From Bacillus carboniphilus (GTDB taxonomy: Bacteria; Bacillota; Bacilli; Bacillales; JC228): a stretch of 64,000 bases of DNA. The stretch lies in assembly GCF_039522365.1 (NCBI RefSeq), contig NZ_BAAADJ010000024.1:1-64000 (forward strand), in the 5' to 3' direction. Made by a program: the position numbers and the translations under genes. The stretch's first letter is position 1. Each line of letters starts with the position of its first letter. This document shows positions 12,305-23,110 of the stretch, in pieces. The notes below the pieces were generated by a model. That model saw only the letters and a program-made list of their open reading frames with translations. It was not told the origin of the DNA and did no database searches.

Positions 12305-13081
12305 TTGAAGAAACGAATAGTGTTAATACTCACTTTAATTGGTATTGTAATGCTCTTATCAGGGTGTACCGAAATAAATCAAGATATCACAAGTGAGAGC
12401 ACTGGAATTTGGAATGAGTATTTTGTATATCCACTTTCATGGCTCATCATTAAAATATCGACTTTAGTTGGAGAGGACTACGGTTTAGGTATTATCCTCG
12501 TTACACTTTTAATTCGATTTGCAATACTACCACTAATGATTAAGCAAACTAAAAACTCAAAAGCAATGCAGGCTTTACAACCAGAAATGCAAAAACTCCG
12601 TGAGAAATATAGTTCAAAAGATCAACAAACTCAACAAAAATTGCAACAGGAAATGATGCAGCTTTTCCAAAAGCATAATGTAAACCCATTAGCAGGTTGT
12701 TTCCCATTGTTGATTCAAATGCCAATCCTGATTGGTTTTTACCATGCAATTATGAGAACAGCTGAAGTAAGGGAACATACATTTTTATGGTTTGATTTAG
12801 GTGCTCCAGATCCATTTTTTATTCTTCCTTTAGTAGCAGGAGCGACTACTTTCTTACAGCAAAAAATTATGATGGCGGGAACAGAGAATGTCCAACCACA
12901 AATGCAAATGATGCTTTGGATCATGCCAATCATGATTATCATATTTGCTGTTACTCTACCATCGGCACTTTCATTATACTGGGTAGTAGGGAACATCTTC
13001 ATGATTGTTCAAACGCTACTAATTAAAGGGCCAGATCTTAAAAAGACTGCAGAAACTGGTAAAGCAGGGGGAAGTAAATAA
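12305..13081 (+). CDS. spoIIIJ: Membrane protein insertase SpoIIIJ (YidC/OxaA1)
   Basis: SpoIIIJ is a YidC-family insertase for membrane proteins; in Bacillus it is also needed for sigma-G activity in the forespore. The 258-residue protein starts at TTG with AGGAGG upstream. It has a lipoprotein signal peptide ending LLSGC (lipid-modified Cys21), followed by about five membrane segments with the family patterns [17 protein letters not shown] and [11 protein letters not shown]. It overlaps the khpB start region closely (1 bp gap). Confidence 0.96.
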   Translation: MKKRIVLILTLIGIVMLLSGCTEINQDITSESTGIWNEYFVYPLSWLIIKISTLVGEDYGLGIILVTLLIRFAILPLMIKQTKNSKAMQALQPEMQKLREKYSSKDQQTQQKLQQEMMQLFQKHNVNPLAGCFPLLIQMPILIGFYHAIMRTAEVREHTFLWFDLGAPDPFFILPLVAGATTFLQQKIMMAGTENVQPQMQMMLWIMPIMIIIFAVTLPSALSLYWVVGNIFMIVQTLLIKGPDLKKTAETGKAGGSK

Positions 13082-13082
13082 A

Positions 13083-13703
13083 GTGAAGCAAAAAACAGCT
13101 ACAGGGCAATCGGTCGATGAGGCAATTCAGTCTGCTCTATCTGAGTTGAATATTTCGATAGATCAGGCTGAGATAACTATTGTGGATGAAGGTAAAAAAG
13201 GATTATTGGGGATCTTTGGTTCTAGACCTGCAATTGTAAAGGTAAAAGTAAAAGAAGACCCTCTTTCGGATTCCGTTAAATACTTAGAAGCTGTGACCAA
13301 GATGATGGGCACTAATGTCCAAATTGATGTCAACAAAAATGGTCGAGTGCTAGAAATGAATGTAACAAGTGATAAATCCGGTTTACTAATTGGAAAAAGA
13401 GGACAAACGTTAAATGCACTTCAGTATTTAACTCAATTAGTAGCAAATCATTCTTCTGACCAGTATGTTACAGTCATTCTAGATGCTGAAAACTACAGGG
13501 AAAAGAGAAATGAAACACTGGTACAATTAGCTGAACGTTTAGCATATAAAGCCATTCAGACTAAGAAAGAAGTTTCATTAGAGCCGATGCCTTCCTATGA
13601 AAGAAAGGTCATACATACGGCACTTTCCCATAATCATAAGGTTCGGACCTTCTCGAGTGGAGCTGAGCCAAACCGACATATTGTAATTGCACCTGAGCTG
13701 TAG
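13083..13703 (+). CDS. khpB: RNA-binding protein KhpB (Jag/EloR)
   Basis: The 206-residue protein has the three Jag domains: an N-terminal Jag_N domain (about 1-50, with KKGLLGIFGSRPA), a KH domain with the GKRG loop (about 100-105) and a C-terminal R3H domain (YERKVIHTALSHNHKVRTFS). KhpB with KhpA controls cell elongation and division through RNA binding. It starts with GTG and is coupled to spoIIIJ. Confidence 0.96.
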   Translation: MKQKTATGQSVDEAIQSALSELNISIDQAEITIVDEGKKGLLGIFGSRPAIVKVKVKEDPLSDSVKYLEAVTKMMGTNVQIDVNKNGRVLEMNVTSDKSGLLIGKRGQTLNALQYLTQLVANHSSDQYVTVILDAENYREKRNETLVQLAERLAYKAIQTKKEVSLEPMPSYERKVIHTALSHNHKVRTFSSGAEPNRHIVIAPEL

Positions 13704-13720
13704 ACATCTTTGATTAGTTA

Positions 13721-13762
13721 AATCCCTTAAGCCATGTTAATGGTTTAAGGGATTTTTTTTTT
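13721..13762 (+). terminator. khpB terminator
   Basis: AATCCCTTAA and TTAAGGGATT form a stem followed by a run of T. It ends the rnpA-spoIIIJ-khpB unit. Confidence 0.9.
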
Positions 13763-13846
13763 ATTTTTTAGCTAGTTATAATATTAGATATTTTATTATA
13801 CATAAATACTTTTCGGGCCACTTCTCAATCCGAAATGCATCCGTTG

Positions 13847-13967
13847 TTATTCACATGTGGATAAGATAAAATATCGGAAGAAGCAGAATAGACTTGTGGA
13901 TAGTGATGTCTTCTTTTTTGGTATAAAAAATGATAAACTTAAAATTTAGGGCTTGTTTTGTGGATAA
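13847..13967. promoter_or_regulatory. DnaA-box cluster upstream of mnmE
   Basis: Perfect DnaA boxes lie at 13847-13855 and 13856-13864 (abutting and convergent, making an 18-bp palindrome) and at 13959-13967 (reverse). A one-mismatch box lies at 13895-13903. From memory, B. subtilis carries one of its non-origin DnaA-binding clusters in the same jag-thdF (khpB-mnmE) interval. The cluster may control mnmE or titrate DnaA close to the origin. Confidence 0.85.
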
Positions 13968-14071
13968 AAGGAAAACATAGTAAGAAAAGCCAAACTGCCA
14001 TGAAACCAGAGCATTATATGAAAGTGAGTTCATTAAAATAGATGAAGATCAAGCTGAAATGAGGTGAAAAG

Positions 14072-15457
14072 ATGGAATTTGATACAATTGCTGCGATTTC
14101 CACTCCAATGGGAGAGGGAGCAATCGCAATTGTTCGTTTAAGTGGGGATCAAGCAATTGAAATTGCAGACCGGTTGTTTATTGCGAAAAATAAAAAGAAA
14201 CTAGAAATGATGGAAACTCATACGATTCATTACGGACACATACAGGAGCCAAAAACAGGTGATATTGTAGAGGAAGTAATGGTATCAATGATGAGGGGGC
14301 CAAAAACGTTTACCCGTGAAGATGTGGTAGAAATCAACTGTCATGGGGGTATGGTATCGGTTAACCGAATTTTACAATTAGTACTAAAGTACGGTGCTCG
14401 TTTAGCTGAGCCAGGTGAATTTACTAAGCGTGCCTTTCTAAATGGAAGAATTGATTTATCTCAAGCCGAAGCGGTAATGGACTTAATTCGTGCTAAAACA
14501 GATAAAGCGATGAATGTAGCCATTAACCAAATAGAAGGCAGGTTATCAAAACTAATCCAAGGATTAAGACAAGAGATTCTAGAAACCTTGGCACATGTGG
14601 AAGTCAATATTGATTACCCAGAATATGATGATGTGGAAGAAATGACACACCATGTTCTTTTAGATAAGGCTAAAAAGGTTCAATCACAAATTGAATCTTT
14701 ATTACAAACAGCTTCACAAGGAAAAATATTAAGAGAAGGTATTTCTACCGTGATAATCGGACGTCCGAATGTTGGAAAATCCTCTTTATTGAATAGTCTT
14801 GTTCAAGAAAATAAGGCTATTGTAACAGATATTCCAGGGACAACCCGAGATGTAATTGAAGAATATGTAAATATCAGAGGAGTCCCTTTAAGGCTCGTTG
14901 ATACTGCTGGGATACGTGAGACGGAAGACATTGTTGAAAGAATAGGGGTAGAGAGGTCACGAAAAGTATTAAAAGAAGCAGACTTAATTTTGCTTGTTTT
15001 AAACTATTCCGAAGAGCTTTCTGACGAAGATATTAATTTGTTTAAGGCAATAGAGGGCATGGATGCCATTATTCTAGTAAATAAAACCGACTTACCTCCA
15101 AAAATTGATCTCGATAAAGTACGTAAGTTAGCATCTAATCAACCAGTAATTACTACTTCTTTATTAAATGAAGAAGGTATTGATCAACTAGAAGAGGCCA
15201 TTGCTGCTCTCTTTTTTGAGGGTGAATTAGATGTTGGAGATATAACCTATGTATCCAACAGTCGTCATATTGCGTTATTAAATCAGGCATTGCAATCAAT
15301 TGAAGATGCCATTACTGCAGTTGAAAATGGAACACCAATTGACTTAGTTCAAATTGATATGACGCGTGCTTGGGAATTACTCGGTGAAATTATTGGAGAT
15401 GCTGTTCATGAAAGCTTAATTGATCAGCTATTTTCGCAATTTTGCTTAGGTAAATAA
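14072..15457 (+). CDS. mnmE: tRNA uridine-5-carboxymethylaminomethyl GTPase MnmE
   Basis: MnmE works with MnmG to modify the wobble uridine of certain tRNAs. The 461-residue protein has the N-terminal folate-binding domain ([20 protein letters not shown]), the G domain with GRPNVGKSS, the DTAGI switch and NKTD, and the C-terminal CLGK whose cysteine is catalytic. mnmG follows after 27 bp. Confidence 0.98.
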   Translation: MEFDTIAAISTPMGEGAIAIVRLSGDQAIEIADRLFIAKNKKKLEMMETHTIHYGHIQEPKTGDIVEEVMVSMMRGPKTFTREDVVEINCHGGMVSVNRILQLVLKYGARLAEPGEFTKRAFLNGRIDLSQAEAVMDLIRAKTDKAMNVAINQIEGRLSKLIQGLRQEILETLAHVEVNIDYPEYDDVEEMTHHVLLDKAKKVQSQIESLLQTASQGKILREGISTVIIGRPNVGKSSLLNSLVQENKAIVTDIPGTTRDVIEEYVNIRGVPLRLVDTAGIRETEDIVERIGVERSRKVLKEADLILLVLNYSEELSDEDINLFKAIEGMDAIILVNKTDLPPKIDLDKVRKLASNQPVITTSLLNEEGIDQLEEAIAALFFEGELDVGDITYVSNSRHIALLNQALQSIEDAITAVENGTPIDLVQIDMTRAWELLGEIIGDAVHESLIDQLFSQFCLGK

Positions 15458-15484
15458 TATAACCTTTTAAAAGGAGGTAGTGAT

Positions 15485-17377
15485 ATGCAGCATTATGAAG
15501 CTGGAGATTTTGATGTCGTTGTTATTGGTGCGGGCCATGCTGGTTGTGAAGCGGGACTAGCCGCTGCAAGACTGGGTGCCAAGACACTAATGATTACCAT
15601 CAATTTAGATATGGTTGCATTTATGCCATGTAACCCATCTGTTGGTGGTCCAGCTAAGGGGATTGTTGTACGGGAAATAGATGCCCTTGGCGGTGAAATG
15701 GCTAAAAATATCGACAAAACACATATTCAAATGAGAATGTTGAACACAGGAAAGGGTCCTGCAGTTCGAGCTCTACGTGCGCAAGCTGATAAGTTTTCTT
15801 ATCAACATGAAATGAAAAAAACGTTAGAGAATGAACCTAATTTAACACTACTTCAAGGGATGGTTGAAAGACTTGTAGTGGAAGATGGAGAATGTAAGGG
15901 TATCATTACTCAAACAGGAGCCATGTATAAAGCAAAAACAGTGGTTATTACAACAGGAACCTTCCTAAGAGGAGAAATTATTTTAGGAGAACTAAAGTAT
16001 TCCAGTGGGCCAAATAACCAACAACCCTCTATTAAGCTGTCCGAACATTTAGAGGAACTTGGGTTTGATTTAGTACGTTTTAAAACGGGGACACCTCCAA
16101 GAGTGAATAGTCATACAATTGATTATTCTAAAACTGAAGTTCAACCAGGTGATGAGGTACCAAGAGCTTTTTCATATGAAACAACAAAGTATATTACAGA
16201 TCAACTACCTTGTTGGTTAACGTATACGAATGATCTAACACACCAAATTATTGATGAGAATTTACATCGTTCTCCAATGTTCTCAGGAATGATTAAAGGA
16301 ACAGGACCACGTTATTGTCCTTCCATTGAGGATAAGGTAGTTCGATTTAATGATAAGCCTAGGCATCAAATTTTCCTAGAGCCAGAAGGACGGAATACCC
16401 AAGAAGTATATGTACAGGGACTATCTACTAGCTTGCCAGAAGATGTACAACGTAAAATTTTAAGCACTATTCCAGGACTAGAGAATGTTCAAATGATGAG
16501 AGCGGGATATGCAATTGAATATGATGCAATTGTACCAACACAATTATGGCCAACATTAGAGACTAAAAAGGTCAAAAACCTTTATACAGCTGGCCAAATT
16601 AACGGTACATCTGGATACGAAGAAGCTGCTGGACAAGGTATTATGGCGGGAATAAATGCAGGATGTCGTGCAACTGGAAAAGAAGAAGTGGTATTAAGCC
16701 GTTCAGATGCTTATATTGGTGTACTTATTGATGATTTAGTTACAAAAGGAACAAATGAACCATATCGACTATTAACTTCTAGAGCAGAATACCGATTACT
16801 ACTACGTCATGATAATGCAGATTTAAGATTAACTGAAATTGGACATAAGATTGGTCTTATTAGTGAAGAGAGATATCTCAAATTTGAAGCAAAGAAACAA
16901 GCTATTGAAGAAGAAAAAGAAAGACTTCGATCTATTATCATCAAACCTAATGAGACAACTCAGGAGCTAATCAGAAGTGTAGGTGGTAGTGAATTAAAGG
17001 ACGGAATAAAAGCTATTGATTTGTTAAAGAGACCTGAAATAACGTATTCTCATATTTATCAGCTAGCACCTGCAGAAACGGAAATAGATGAAGAGATTAT
17101 GGAACAGGTTGAGATTCAAGTTAAATATGAAGGGTATATCCAAAAGTCTTTACAACAAGTGGAAAGATTAAAGAAGATGGAAGATAAAAAAGTTCCTGTT
17201 GATATTGATTATGATGCCATTCACGGATTAGCTAATGAAGCACGTCAAAAGCTAAAAGAGGTTCGTCCATTATCTATTGCACAAGCTTCAAGGATATCTG
17301 GTGTCAATCCAGCAGATATCTCAATACTTCTTGTTTATATAGAACAAGGAAAAATTGCAAAGGTTTCTAATAACTAA
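15485..17377 (+). CDS. mnmG: tRNA uridine-5-carboxymethylaminomethyl enzyme MnmG (GidA)
   Basis: MnmG is the FAD-dependent partner of MnmE. The 630-residue protein has an N-terminal dinucleotide fold [13 protein letters not shown] (about 12-25), the family motif [11 protein letters not shown] and the conserved [27 protein letters not shown] is at good distance. Length is typical. Confidence 0.98.
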   Translation: MQHYEAGDFDVVVIGAGHAGCEAGLAAARLGAKTLMITINLDMVAFMPCNPSVGGPAKGIVVREIDALGGEMAKNIDKTHIQMRMLNTGKGPAVRALRAQADKFSYQHEMKKTLENEPNLTLLQGMVERLVVEDGECKGIITQTGAMYKAKTVVITTGTFLRGEIILGELKYSSGPNNQQPSIKLSEHLEELGFDLVRFKTGTPPRVNSHTIDYSKTEVQPGDEVPRAFSYETTKYITDQLPCWLTYTNDLTHQIIDENLHRSPMFSGMIKGTGPRYCPSIEDKVVRFNDKPRHQIFLEPEGRNTQEVYVQGLSTSLPEDVQRKILSTIPGLENVQMMRAGYAIEYDAIVPTQLWPTLETKKVKNLYTAGQINGTSGYEEAAGQGIMAGINAGCRATGKEEVVLSRSDAYIGVLIDDLVTKGTNEPYRLLTSRAEYRLLLRHDNADLRLTEIGHKIGLISEERYLKFEAKKQAIEEEKERLRSIIIKPNETTQELIRSVGGSELKDGIKAIDLLKRPEITYSHIYQLAPAETEIDEEIMEQVEIQVKYEGYIQKSLQQVERLKKMEDKKVPVDIDYDAIHGLANEARQKLKEVRPLSIAQASRISGVNPADISILLVYIEQGKIAKVSNN

Positions 17378-17557
17378 TTTCATTAAATTTGACTATAGAA
17401 CAGTGGTGTGAGTGGAACAAAAGGACCATTTTACTAATAAGTGGCACTCCACTCCACTTTTCATTTCCTTAAATACTTTGGTTATCTAGCTTAAGCGTCT
17501 AGTTACTCGACTCGCTTGATCGAGGAGTTTCTGCATTTATGTAAAGGATGTGTTTCA

Positions 17558-18274
17558 ATGAAGGAGCTAGAGTTTCAAAATTTACTTCAAGAAAAAGGAA
17601 TTACCTTATCATCAGAACAATTAGAGCAGTTTAGATTATATTATGAACTTCTAATTGAGTGGAATGAGAAAATAAACTTAACTGCTATAACAGACCGTGA
17701 CGAAGTATATGAAAAACATTTCTATGACTCCATTTCAGCTGCTTTTTATACCTCTATGGAAGAAGTAGAAACGTTCTGTGATGTTGGAGCGGGTGCGGGT
17801 TTTCCAAGTATTCCGTTAAAAATTTGCTTTCCACATTTGAAAATATCGATTGTTGATTCCCTAAAAAAGAGGATAACTTTTTTAGAAGAATTAGCGTCTA
17901 AACTTCATTTGAAGAATGTTTCTTTATATCATTATCGAGCTGAGGAATTCGGTAGAAAACCCGAACATCGTGAACAGTATGATTTGGTTACGGCTAGAGC
18001 TGTTGCCAGGATGTCAGTGTTAAGTGAATTGTGCCTTCCTTTGGTAAAACCTAATGGCCAATTTATTGCATTGAAAGGATCCCAAGGAAATGAAGAGTGG
18101 ATAAAAGGGAAAAAAGCCGTATCTTTACTTGGAGGGGAACTAATTGATCAAGTTTCGTTCTCTCTTCCGTATGAAGATCATCAACGTACAATTTATAAAA
18201 TTAGGAAGGTAAAACCTACACCTAAAAAGTATCCACGTAAACCTGGGACTCCTAATAAACAACCTCTAGAATAA
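17558..18274 (+). CDS. rsmG: 16S rRNA (guanine-527-N7)-methyltransferase RsmG (GidB)
   Basis: RsmG methylates G527 (E. coli numbering) of 16S rRNA; its loss gives low-level streptomycin resistance. The 238-residue protein has the SAM-binding [15 protein letters not shown] and the conserved VTARAVA. The ATG at 17558 is chosen because AAAGGA precedes it and homologues start MN/MK..EF; an upstream in-frame start lacks an RBS. The 180 bp before it contain no gene. Confidence 0.96.
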   Translation: MKELEFQNLLQEKGITLSSEQLEQFRLYYELLIEWNEKINLTAITDRDEVYEKHFYDSISAAFYTSMEEVETFCDVGAGAGFPSIPLKICFPHLKISIVDSLKKRITFLEELASKLHLKNVSLYHYRAEEFGRKPEHREQYDLVTARAVARMSVLSELCLPLVKPNGQFIALKGSQGNEEWIKGKKAVSLLGGELIDQVSFSLPYEDHQRTIYKIRKVKPTPKKYPRKPGTPNKQPLE

Positions 18275-18399
18275 GGAAGAAGAGGATTATTTTAGCAGAA
18301 TGGAAAACCTAAATAGATTTGCGCTATTTGAGTGGTGTCATGCCTAATTATGATAAAATAATATGTATATATTATTTAGGAGCTTACTTCAGGTATAAA

Positions 18400-18415
18400 T
18401 GTTTCACGTGAAACA
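18400..18415. other. parS site 1
   Basis: TGTTTCACGTGAAACA is the perfect 16-bp ParB/Spo0J loading site. It lies upstream of noc, with the extended symmetric context AAATG...CATTT. Confidence 0.97.
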
Positions 18416-18512
18416 TTTTATTCTGGAATTAGAAAAAGCATAAGTTTTTGCAGGAACTTTTGAACTAGAAAGAGAATAATAACTAGGGAGTTTCTTTAAG
18501 GTGGTGTAGGGA

Positions 18513-19391
18513 ATGAAAAGTCCATTCTCACGTTTTTTTGGAATGACTGAGAAAGTGACAGAAGAAGTTGAAGTAGAAATGGAAATGGAGTTAGAGGAAG
18601 ACTATTCTATTAAAAACGAAAAGGAAATCAATCAAATTCCTGTAGCACAAATAGTTCCAAATAGATATCAACCTCGGACTGTTTTTAACGATGAGAAGAT
18701 AGAAGAGTTAGCAAGAACGATACATACTCATGGAATTATTCAACCAATAGTTGTAAGACAGGTTGAGGAAGAATTATATGAGATTATTGCTGGAGAAAGA
18801 CGCTTTAGAGCGGTTCAGTCCTTAGAATGGGAAACAATTCCTGCAATAATTAAAAACTTCAATGATACTGAAACAGCATCTGTTGCTCTAATAGAAAACC
18901 TCCAACGTGAGGAGTTATCACCCATCGAAGAAGCTATTGCTTATGGGAAACTCTTAGAGCTACATAATCTAACACAAGAAGCCTTAGCACAACGTTTAGG
19001 GAAGGGACAGTCTACTGTTGCCAATAAATTAAGGCTATTAAAACTTCCACAGGAAGTTCAGAATGCTTTATTAAGTAAACAAATTACAGAAAGACATGCC
19101 CGGGCGTTAATTCCTCTTAAAAATCCAGAAAAACAGGTGAACCTGCTGCAGGAAATCATCGAGAAACAATTAAATGTAAAACAAACGGAAGACCGCGTGG
19201 TCAAGCTTTTGGAAAAAAATGAGGTTAAGCCTAAGCCAAAGAAGAAGGCTTTTAGTAAAGATATGAGAATTGCAGTAAACACAATTCGCCAGTCATTAAC
19301 AATGGTAAACGATAGCGGGATTAAGTTAGATACAGAAGAAGAGGAATTTGAAGAGTTTTACCAATTTACAATTAAAATCCCTAAGAAATAA
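18513..19391 (+). CDS. noc: Nucleoid occlusion protein Noc
   Basis: Noc is a ParB paralogue that binds its own sites on the chromosome and blocks division over the nucleoid. The 292-residue protein begins [11 protein letters not shown], the amphipathic membrane-targeting helix of Noc, followed by an acidic linker. It then has the ParB CTPase motifs ([22 protein letters not shown]) and a helix-turn-helix region [17 protein letters not shown]. The RBS is AAGGTGG. Confidence 0.96.
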   Translation: MKSPFSRFFGMTEKVTEEVEVEMEMELEEDYSIKNEKEINQIPVAQIVPNRYQPRTVFNDEKIEELARTIHTHGIIQPIVVRQVEEELYEIIAGERRFRAVQSLEWETIPAIIKNFNDTETASVALIENLQREELSPIEEAIAYGKLLELHNLTQEALAQRLGKGQSTVANKLRLLKLPQEVQNALLSKQITERHARALIPLKNPEKQVNLLQEIIEKQLNVKQTEDRVVKLLEKNEVKPKPKKKAFSKDMRIAVNTIRQSLTMVNDSGIKLDTEEEEFEEFYQFTIKIPKK

Positions 19392-19422
19392 TACATTTTT
19401 TATCTATTATTCTAATTATAAT

Positions 19423-19488
19423 GTCCTCCAAAGCAACCAATACCTTTAACTTATTAAGGTGGTATCTGCTTTGTGGAGGACTTTTTTG
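19423..19488 (+). terminator. noc terminator
   Basis: GTCCTCCAAAGCA and TGCTTTGTGGAGGAC form a long stem, with an inner ATACC/GGTAT helix, followed by TTTTTT. The remaining 200 bp before soj hold only the soj promoter region. Confidence 0.85.
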
Positions 19489-19692
19489 TATATATAGCTA
19501 GGTACGAATGTATCTGTGCAGTTTAAGTGTAGTATTTATCAGGACAAACAAGAGCTCCTGTTATTGAGATTATGGTTTAATTTGGTACCTTCTTCTATGT
19601 TTATCTTTTCTATTTTTCTTAGCCTTTCTGATTTTTCATGATACAATAGATTACATGATTACTAGAAAGTTATGTAAAAGGTAGGTGACATC

Positions 19693-20454
19693 GTGGGCAA
19701 GATCGTTGCGATTGCTAACCAAAAGGGTGGTGTTGGTAAAACAACAACATCAGTTAATCTTGGAGCATGTTTAGCATACATAGGTAAAAAGGTTTTGCTC
19801 GTCGACGTTGACCCCCAAGGGAATGCAACAAGTGGGGTTGGTATCGATAAAGCAGATGTCGAACAGTGTATATATGATATTTTAGTTGAGGATATTCCAG
19901 CAGAAAAAGTAGTAAAGGGAACAAAAGTTGAAAATCTATTTGCTATTCCTGCAACCATTCAATTAGCAGGAGCTGAGATTGAATTAGTTCCAACTATTTC
20001 TCGGGAAGTTCGCCTTAAGCGGGCATTAGAAAACTTAAAAAGTGAATATGATTACATCATTATTGATTGTCCACCTTCTTTAGGTCTTCTAACTCTTAAC
20101 GCATTAACTGCTTCGGATGCCGTTTTGATCCCAGTTCAATGTGAATACTATGCCCTTGAGGGTCTAAGTCAATTATTAAACACAGTTCGACTTGTACAAA
20201 AACATCTAAATAATCAATTAACGATTGAAGGTGTTCTTTTAACTATGCTGGATGCCAGAACAAACTTAGGTATTCAGGTAATAGAAGAAGTGAAAAAATA
20301 TTTTCAAGAAAAAGTGTTTCAAACCATTATTCCTCGTAACATTCGGTTGAGTGAGGCACCTAGCCACGGAGAGCCTATTATTATATATGATCCTAAATCT
20401 CGTGGGGCAGAGGTATATTTAGACTTGGCAAAGGAAGTGGTGGCGAATGGCTAA
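19693..20454 (+). CDS. soj: Chromosome partitioning ATPase Soj (ParA)
   Basis: Soj is a Walker-type ParA ATPase that acts with Spo0J in origin segregation and regulates DnaA. The 253-residue protein has the deviant Walker A KGGVGKTTT (residues 10-18), DVDPQGNAT and DCPPSLGLLT. Translation starts at GTG with GTAGGTGA upstream. It overlaps spo0J by 8 bp, indicating translational coupling. Confidence 0.97.
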   Translation: MGKIVAIANQKGGVGKTTTSVNLGACLAYIGKKVLLVDVDPQGNATSGVGIDKADVEQCIYDILVEDIPAEKVVKGTKVENLFAIPATIQLAGAEIELVPTISREVRLKRALENLKSEYDYIIIDCPPSLGLLTLNALTASDAVLIPVQCEYYALEGLSQLLNTVRLVQKHLNNQLTIEGVLLTMLDARTNLGIQVIEEVKKYFQEKVFQTIIPRNIRLSEAPSHGEPIIIYDPKSRGAEVYLDLAKEVVANG

Positions 20455-21292
20455 AGGGCTTGGAAAAGGAATTAATGCTCTCTTTTCAAATTTAGAAGTA
20501 GGAAATGAAGAAACAGTCCAGGAAGTTAAGGTTAACGATATTCGTCCAAACCCATATCAACCTCGAAAGGTTTTTAAACCAGAAGCCATTGAGGAATTAA
20601 AAGAATCAATTTTGGAACATGGTATTCTTCAGCCTATTATCCTTCGAAAAAGTATAAAGGGATATGAAATTGTTGTTGGAGAAAGACGCTTCCGTGCTGC
20701 AAAAGATGCTAAACTCCAAGCAATTCCTGCTGTTATTAGAGAGTTATCAGAAAAACAGATGATGGAGCTAGCTGTTTTAGAAAATCTGCAGAGGGAGGAC
20801 TTAACTCCAATTGAAGAAGCAATGGCTTATCAGAGACTTATGGAGAAACTGGGCATAACGCAAGAACAATTAGCCAAACGTCTTGGAAAGAGCAGACCGC
20901 ATATAGCCAACCATGTTCGTTTGCTATCATTACCCCAGGAGATTCAACAATACATAACTGATGGCTCTATATCCATGGGGCACGGTCGAGCTCTACTTGG
21001 CTTGCGTAATAAGGAGCTTCTAAAACAGGTTGTCCAAAAAGTAATAAAGGAACAAATAAATGTAAGACAGCTTGAGGAGTTAATTTTCAGGTTGAACGAA
21101 AATGTTTCACGTGAAACAAAAGCAACTACGAAGCCTAAGAAAGATGTGTTCGTCCAAGAACAAGAATCCATACTTCGAGAAAAATTTGGTACTACAGTTA
21201 ACATCGTACAAAAGAAGAAAAAAGGGAAAATTGAGATTGAGTTCTTTTCAAAGGAAGACCTCGACCGAATATTAGAATTACTTGATCGATAA
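20447..21292 (+). CDS. spo0J: Chromosome partitioning protein Spo0J (ParB)
   Basis: Spo0J is the CTP-dependent clamp that loads at parS and recruits SMC. The 281-residue protein has the N-terminal GLGKGINALF, the CTP-binding GERRFRAA and ENLQREDLTPIEEA motifs, the HTH KRLGKSRPHIANHVRLL and a C-terminal dimerisation domain. A perfect parS lies inside its own coding sequence at codons for NVSRET. Confidence 0.97.
   Translation: MAKGLGKGINALFSNLEVGNEETVQEVKVNDIRPNPYQPRKVFKPEAIEELKESILEHGILQPIILRKSIKGYEIVVGERRFRAAKDAKLQAIPAVIRELSEKQMMELAVLENLQREDLTPIEEAMAYQRLMEKLGITQEQLAKRLGKSRPHIANHVRLLSLPQEIQQYITDGSISMGHGRALLGLRNKELLKQVVQKVIKEQINVRQLEELIFRLNENVSRETKATTKPKKDVFVQEQESILREKFGTTVNIVQKKKKGKIEIEFFSKEDLDRILELLDR
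21103..21118. other. parS site 2 (inside spo0J)
   Basis: A perfect TGTTTCACGTGAAACA lies within spo0J and encodes part of NVSRET in the linker before the C-terminal domain. A parS inside spo0J is also known in B. subtilis. Confidence 0.97.
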
Positions 21293-21297
21293 GTGAT

Positions 21298-21326
21298 AAA
21301 CCATCTTCTAGATGGTTCTTTTTTTA
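21298..21326 (+). terminator. spo0J terminator
   Basis: AACCATCT and AGATGGTT form a stem with a TCT loop followed by CTTTTTTT, immediately after the spo0J stop. Confidence 0.88.
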
Positions 21327-21436
21327 CTGAATAAGAAAGTCTTGCAGTTTGATAACGGGGCTGACGAGTCATTTTTTTTGATTTTTAGTAAACGAGAGCT
21401 TAGAAGAGTTAGGAATGTTTAGGAGGCTTGGGCAGT

Positions 21437-22150
21437 ATGGTGCTCTTTGGCACAATCATCAATGGGATTACTATTATATTAGGAACGATTATCGGCAAAT
21501 TTCTATCCAAAATTCCAGACCAAATGAAAACAACAGTCATGCATGGTATTGGATTAGCAGTTGTTGTCCTAGGCTTGCAAATGGCCTTTAAAAGTGAACA
21601 GTTTCTCTATGTGATTATCAGCTTAGTATTAGGTGCAGTCATAGGTGAATGGATTGATCTTGATGGTAAACTAAATGCATGTGGGAATTGGTTAGAAAAA
21701 AAATTAGGTGCATTTGGGAGTGGGCAAATCTCACAAGGTTTTGTTACAGCGACCTTAATATTTGTGATTGGAGCAATGGCTATTCTGGGTGCATTAGATA
21801 GTGGAATGAAAAATAATCATGATATCCTCTTAACAAAGGCGATTATAGATGGATTTACTGCACTCATTTTAACAACAACATTAGGAATTGGTGTTATGTT
21901 TTCAGCTATTCCAGTCGTCATTTATCAAGGAACAATTGCTTTGTTAGCAGCACAAATAGTAGCTTTGGTTCCGAGTGTTCTTTTAGACCAACTGATAGCT
22001 GAAATTACTGCCTCTGGTGGGGTTATGATATTAGCAATTGGCCTTAATCTAACGGGAATTACTAAAATAAGGGTTGCAAACTTATTACCGGGTATTATGG
22101 TGATTATAGTATTGGTGATTGTGATGTATAACCTAAATGGTATCTTATAA
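21437..22150 (+). CDS. DUF554 family membrane protein
   Basis: This 237-residue integral membrane protein of the DUF554 family (YdfK/YqgA-like) has about six or seven hydrophobic segments and conserved N-terminal GTIINGITIILGTIIGK. The function of the family is not known; it may be a transporter. The ATG at 21437 is chosen over a TTG at 21428 because AGGAGG is only two bases from the TTG. It occupies the position where B. subtilis has yyaD, so this interval differs from that species. Confidence 0.82.
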   Translation: MVLFGTIINGITIILGTIIGKFLSKIPDQMKTTVMHGIGLAVVVLGLQMAFKSEQFLYVIISLVLGAVIGEWIDLDGKLNACGNWLEKKLGAFGSGQISQGFVTATLIFVIGAMAILGALDSGMKNNHDILLTKAIIDGFTALILTTTLGIGVMFSAIPVVIYQGTIALLAAQIVALVPSVLLDQLIAEITASGGVMILAIGLNLTGITKIRVANLLPGIMVIIVLVIVMYNLNGIL

Positions 22151-22217
22151 CTTTATCAGATAATGTTACAGGATGTGCGTGTGTATAACAGATGCTAGCA
22201 ATATAATATATGAAAAT

Positions 22218-22245
22218 AAGAGAGCCTTGATGGGCTCTCTTTTCA
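22218..22245. terminator. Bidirectional terminator between DUF554 gene and yyaC
   Basis: AAGAGAGCC and GGGCTCTCTT form a stem with T-rich flanks on both strands, separating the two convergent genes. Confidence 0.85.
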
Positions 22246-22251
22246 TTTTAG

Positions 22252-22869
22252 TTATAAGGATTGTTCCTGATCAAGAGGATTAAAATTATTTAATTCAATT
22301 CGTCTTTGAAATTGAATACCTGCTTCATAAATACCATTAGCTACAGTTTTTGCCATACTTACTACAAGATTCAAACGGGTATTTTGTAAAACGAAAAATT
22401 CCATAAAACCACTAACATTTACAATACCAGTTATGTGAGCATCACCAACATGCGGCAGGTCTTTATTTACCCCGGCTCCTGGTTTGACAGGACCTTCCCC
22501 AAGGATGATATGACCAACACTTTTAATTCGTCCTAAACAGGCATCAATTCCAATGATATAGGGATTTTTGTGTTCGTTTTGAATCATATTTAATTTATCC
22601 ATTAAATTAACTGCGTGAATTGGATCATCCAGTGTCCCGTATATAAAGAAGGGTGTAGTGGGCTTTTCCTTTAGGAGGGTTCCGATAAAGGGTCCTAAAG
22701 AGTCACCGGTTGAACGGTCTGTTCCTATACATATAAAAACAATGGGTTGGGTGGTTGTAGGAATTAACTGTTGTATACGGCTTGCTAGAGATTGAACAGC
22801 ATGTTCATCATCATATGGAATTCTTACGTTCCCACTCGATCGATCGAAAAACTGTGGTTTCAATTTCAT
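22252..22869 (-). CDS. yyaC: Spore protease YyaC
   Basis: This 205-residue member of the YyaC family shares the GPR-protease/hydrogenase-maturation fold. It has FICIGTDRSTGDSLGPFIG, the conserved IGIDACLG and GAGVNKDLPHVG. In Bacillus the gene is linked to sporulation. The start at 22869 (MKLKPQFFDR) has GAAGGAGA upstream. It is inverted relative to its neighbours in the spo0J-ychF interval. Confidence 0.88.
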   Translation of the reverse strand: MKLKPQFFDRSSGNVRIPYDDEHAVQSLASRIQQLIPTTTQPIVFICIGTDRSTGDSLGPFIGTLLKEKPTTPFFIYGTLDDPIHAVNLMDKLNMIQNEHKNPYIIGIDACLGRIKSVGHIILGEGPVKPGAGVNKDLPHVGDAHITGIVNVSGFMEFFVLQNTRLNLVVSMAKTVANGIYEAGIQFQRRIELNNFNPLDQEQSL

Positions 22870-23110
22870 CGGGCATTCTCCTTCTGAATGGTAGTAACAG
22901 TATACGGAGAAAATGCCAATTGTATACATGCACAGAATACTTTACCAAAATTGTCTGTAATTTTATGAGTTTTTACGAATGATTACTTCCCTAAAAGTAC
23001 TGGTATTGCTAAAATATATGTACAAACTTGTTCCCTTACAATTGCATTTACTCTCGATTCATATGGGAATCAAGAAAAATGAAAGTTGAATTAAAGGGAG
23101 TGAATCATGG

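Noticed and set aside
17378-17557. Possible RNA or operator in the mnmG-rsmG gap
   Set aside because: The GTGAGTGG/CCACTCCAC-like pairing is loose and is not followed by a T run, so neither a terminator nor a known RNA could be supported.
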